A stretch of DNA of 64,000 nucleotides, from contig CP179198.1 in NCBI GenBank assembly GCA_051201585.1, positions 372,001 to 436,000 of the forward strand, read 5' to 3'. The stretch is from UBA868 sp016776875. Lineage in GTDB: Bacteria; Pseudomonadota; Gammaproteobacteria; Arenicellales; UBA868. A model generated the notes under the pieces. The model was not told the origin of the DNA. It ran no database searches and saw only the letters and a list, made by a program, of their open reading frames with translations. The position numbers and the translations under genes are program-made. Shown here piece after piece: positions 61,991-64,000 of this stretch. Positions within the stretch are counted from its first letter, which is position 1; every line of letters starts with the position of its first letter.

Positions 61991-63577
61991 CGGCCGATAA
62001 TTTGGTTAATTGCCCAAAAGAAAGAAACACACAATAGTAGAAGAAAAACCGCAGTAACAGAGGCCTCATTAAATTGATATGCCCCAAGTTGGTGATAGAG
62101 CATAACGGGAAGCGTGATTTGACCATCAGTGTCGAAAAGTGCGGCAACACCCATATCGCCGAAAGAGAGCGCACCTCCGAGCCCTACGGCGAACGCAGTT
62201 GGTTTACGGATAATCGGCCAGTCAATGAGGCGAAATCGTTGTAGACCCGAGAGCCCAAGATGTCGACACAATTTGTAATACTGCTCGCCTGCCTGAATAT
62301 AGGGTGGTGAGATACTTCGAAGGAGATAAGGTAACACCATGACAGCGTTTACCAGGGCAATCATGATAAGGGTTGCATGCGCTAGCGTATGAGTTCTCAA
62401 CGCGATTAGAAAAAAACCTGTTCCGATAACCATCGGTGGAATTGCAACTGTCATCGATCCGATTGTCAGGGCAAGTTCAGCACCTTTTTGCTGCTTTGTC
62501 TTTTCGCGGAGAAACCGAACACTCTTAATTAGACCCATTGCCAGTAGCATTGAGATTACCGTCGCCAAGATTGCGATGATTAAGCTCCGAGCCGATGCTA
62601 GCCATAAGATCGGATCACTGATCACTTCATAGATAGGGCCACGAATGCCTGAGTAAAAAATCATAGTGATCGGCAGCAGTAAGAAAATGGCACAAATACC
62701 AATACAAACAAAATCGGTGGCTTTTCCAATAGTAGAGTGAATGTCCGGACGGTCTCTGGCATCGACCTTGCGACCGGAAGTCGCTGCAAATACCCGAAAC
62801 CATTTGAGCAACCCAAGCGCTACAACGGTGCACAGGGAGAAGCTGAAGAAGCGCAAGCAGGGCGGCCTGACTGAGTTCAAAGTCGTATCGGAGCGCCTGA
62901 TAAATTGCGACTTCAATTGTGGTTGCAGCGGGACCACCGCCAAGTGTGAGCACCACGGCAAAACTTGTAAAGCACAAAAGGAAAACAACAAGACAGATGC
63001 CAGGTAAGCGATCACTAATAGACGGCCACTCCAGAAGTCGAAAAAGCTGTCGGCTGGACATGCCCAGCATGCTCGCAAGCCGCCAGTTTTCACGCGGAAT
63101 ACTTTCCCAGGCAGGCAGAAGCAATCGAATCGCGAGAGGAAGATTAAAAAATGTATGCGCCACAAGGATGCCGGTCAATCCATAAACTGTAAAAGATTGT
63201 TCCACGCCGAATAACGATAACAGCCCGTTGAGGAGACCGCTCTTCCCAAAAACCGCGGTAATCCCAAAAATTGCGACAATGACAGGCATCACGACGGGTA
63301 GTCCCATCAATAAGATCAACAGCCTCCGCCCCGGAAATTTTGCGCGTCTGGCGAGCGCTCGCGTCACTATAAGGGCCAGGCCCACGCTGATGGTTGTTGA
63401 TAGTACCGCCTGTTCGATCGTAAAGCGGATGACGCTAATCAGGTAAGGGTCTGTCAGTGCTGAGCTAAGACTGACTGGCGTTGAAGTCATTGCAGTAAGG
63501 GTGATTGAGCCGCCAATGACGATTAGCAGAAAAACGACAACGACAATTCCTGACCAAATACCACTGAGAACGCGCAT
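61987..63577 (-). CDS. thiP: Thiamine ABC transporter permease (frameshifted)
   Basis: ThiP forms the membrane channel. The N-terminal part has the first permease unit (AIRLLLPAWESIPRENWRLASMLGMSSRQLFRLLEWP, then LGGGPAATTIEVAIYQALRYDFELSQAALLALLQ). The C-terminal part has the second unit (YYKLCRHLGLSGLQRFRLIDWPIIRKPTAFAVGLGGALSFGDMGVAALF). They are in different frames, shifting near 62839-62842, where one extra base must be removed. The corrected length, about 529 residues, matches E. coli ThiP (536), so a single gene is intended. It overlaps thiQ. Confidence 0.9.
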
Positions 63578-63591
63578 AGTTTTAATTTGGT

Positions 63592-64000
63592 TTATTTTGC
63601 AACTGCGCCCAGCCAGCGCTTGATCCAGTTTTTCCGGTTCGCGCTCACCTCGTCAGGCGTAAAACCCAGAACCACTTTTGGTATTTCGCTTTTTTTGAAC
63701 GCTTCGGGGAGTGGTTGACCGGTCTTGACGGCAGGTAGCATCCAGTTTGTTGTCGGCAGTATCTTCTGAACGTCATTAGAAAGCATAAATTCCAAAAAAT
63801 TTTGGGCAAGCCTTGGATTTTTTGAGCTTGCAAGGCGCGCGATGACTTCCACTTGCTGATAGTGACCATCATCAAACATGGCAACTCGATAACGCTCGGA
63901 GTTTTCAATATGACGGTGATAGGCGGGAGAGGTGGTGTAACTCAAAACCATTGGAAGCTTCACCTTTTAGAAAAAGACCATAGGCTTCCGACCATCCTTT
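63592..64000 (-). CDS. thiB: Thiamine ABC transporter substrate-binding protein (partial, frameshifted)
   Basis: ThiB is the periplasmic thiamine binder. Only the C-terminal part is in the window; the gene runs off the right end. The visible part has GWSEAYGLFLKGEA followed, after an extra base near 63955-63956, by PMVLSYTTSPAYH, both as in known ThiB. NWMLPAVKTGQPLPEAFKK and the Trp-rich end fit the family. It is 14 bases upstream of thiP. Confidence 0.88.

Noticed and set aside
1..64000. CRISPR arrays, insertion sequences, prophage, integron or rRNA
   Set aside because: No regularly spaced repeats, transposase, integrase or phage genes, or rRNA segments were seen on either strand.

Overview
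The window looks like a chromosomal segment of a gammaproteobacterium, probably marine. The left end carries the order TPR protein - lolB - ispE - tRNA-Gln - prs - rplY - pth - ychF - tRNA-Met, which is the order known from Pseudomonas and relatives. The rest is rich in catabolic genes for nitrogenous osmolytes (glycine betaine, carnitine, ectoine), which suits a saline habitat. I see no transposase, integrase, phage gene, rRNA or CRISPR array.

Layout. 1-6.6 kb: housekeeping block. 6.7-12.4 kb (minus): glycine-betaine-type ABC importer followed by an acetyltransferase and a methyltransferase. 12.7-17.3 kb (plus): unusual operon of a CysN-fragment/APS-kinase fusion, an SDR, a GatC/AtzG-like small protein, an amidase and a metal-site-less M24 protein. 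17.4-20.6 kb (minus): compact three-gene redox operon with a MetF-type methylenetetrahydrofolate reductase, a MetV-like protein fused to a Rieske domain, and a [2Fe-2S]/2x[4Fe-4S]/MvhD fusion. This is the most novel-looking system here. 21-30 kb: dipeptide-type ABC importer, two enolase-superfamily enzymes and an alkenal-type reductase. 30.4-37.6 kb (plus): ectoine-catabolism cluster (doeB, doeA, eutA-like) with two PhyH dioxygenases, a Cys/Met-type PLP lyase and a threonine-aldolase-type enzyme. 40-46.3 kb: divergent gamma-butyrobetaine/carnitine locus (NDP-forming acyl-CoA ligase, acyl-CoA dehydrogenase, caiD, carnitine dehydrogenase, BKACE). 46.4-53.1 kb: a second catabolic group (LLM flavoenzyme, aldehyde dehydrogenase, RidA, alpha/beta hydrolase, carboxymuconolactone-decarboxylase-like protein, crotonase, MmgE/PrpD). 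53-64 kb: FAD oxidase, YeeE/YedE pair, Hsp20, argB, orphan ABC ATPase, HAD phosphatase, amidase, glutathione peroxidase and the thiamine importer thiBPQ, cut by the window end.

How the parts fit (inference). Carnitine breakdown ends in glycine betaine, which the ABC system can also import. Stepwise demethylation of betaine yields one-carbon units on tetrahydrofolate, and the MetF/MetV/MvhD operon could handle them with an uncommon electron donor. The ectoine cluster would release diaminobutyrate or its hydroxy form, and the aldolase could cleave the latter.

Sequence quality. Twelve genes are split by a single-base indel, several in homopolymers, including the normally essential prs and ispE. 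In every case one base restores a full-length family member. This points to sequencing or assembly error more than gene decay, so these genes are annotated as single CDSs with the shift noted.
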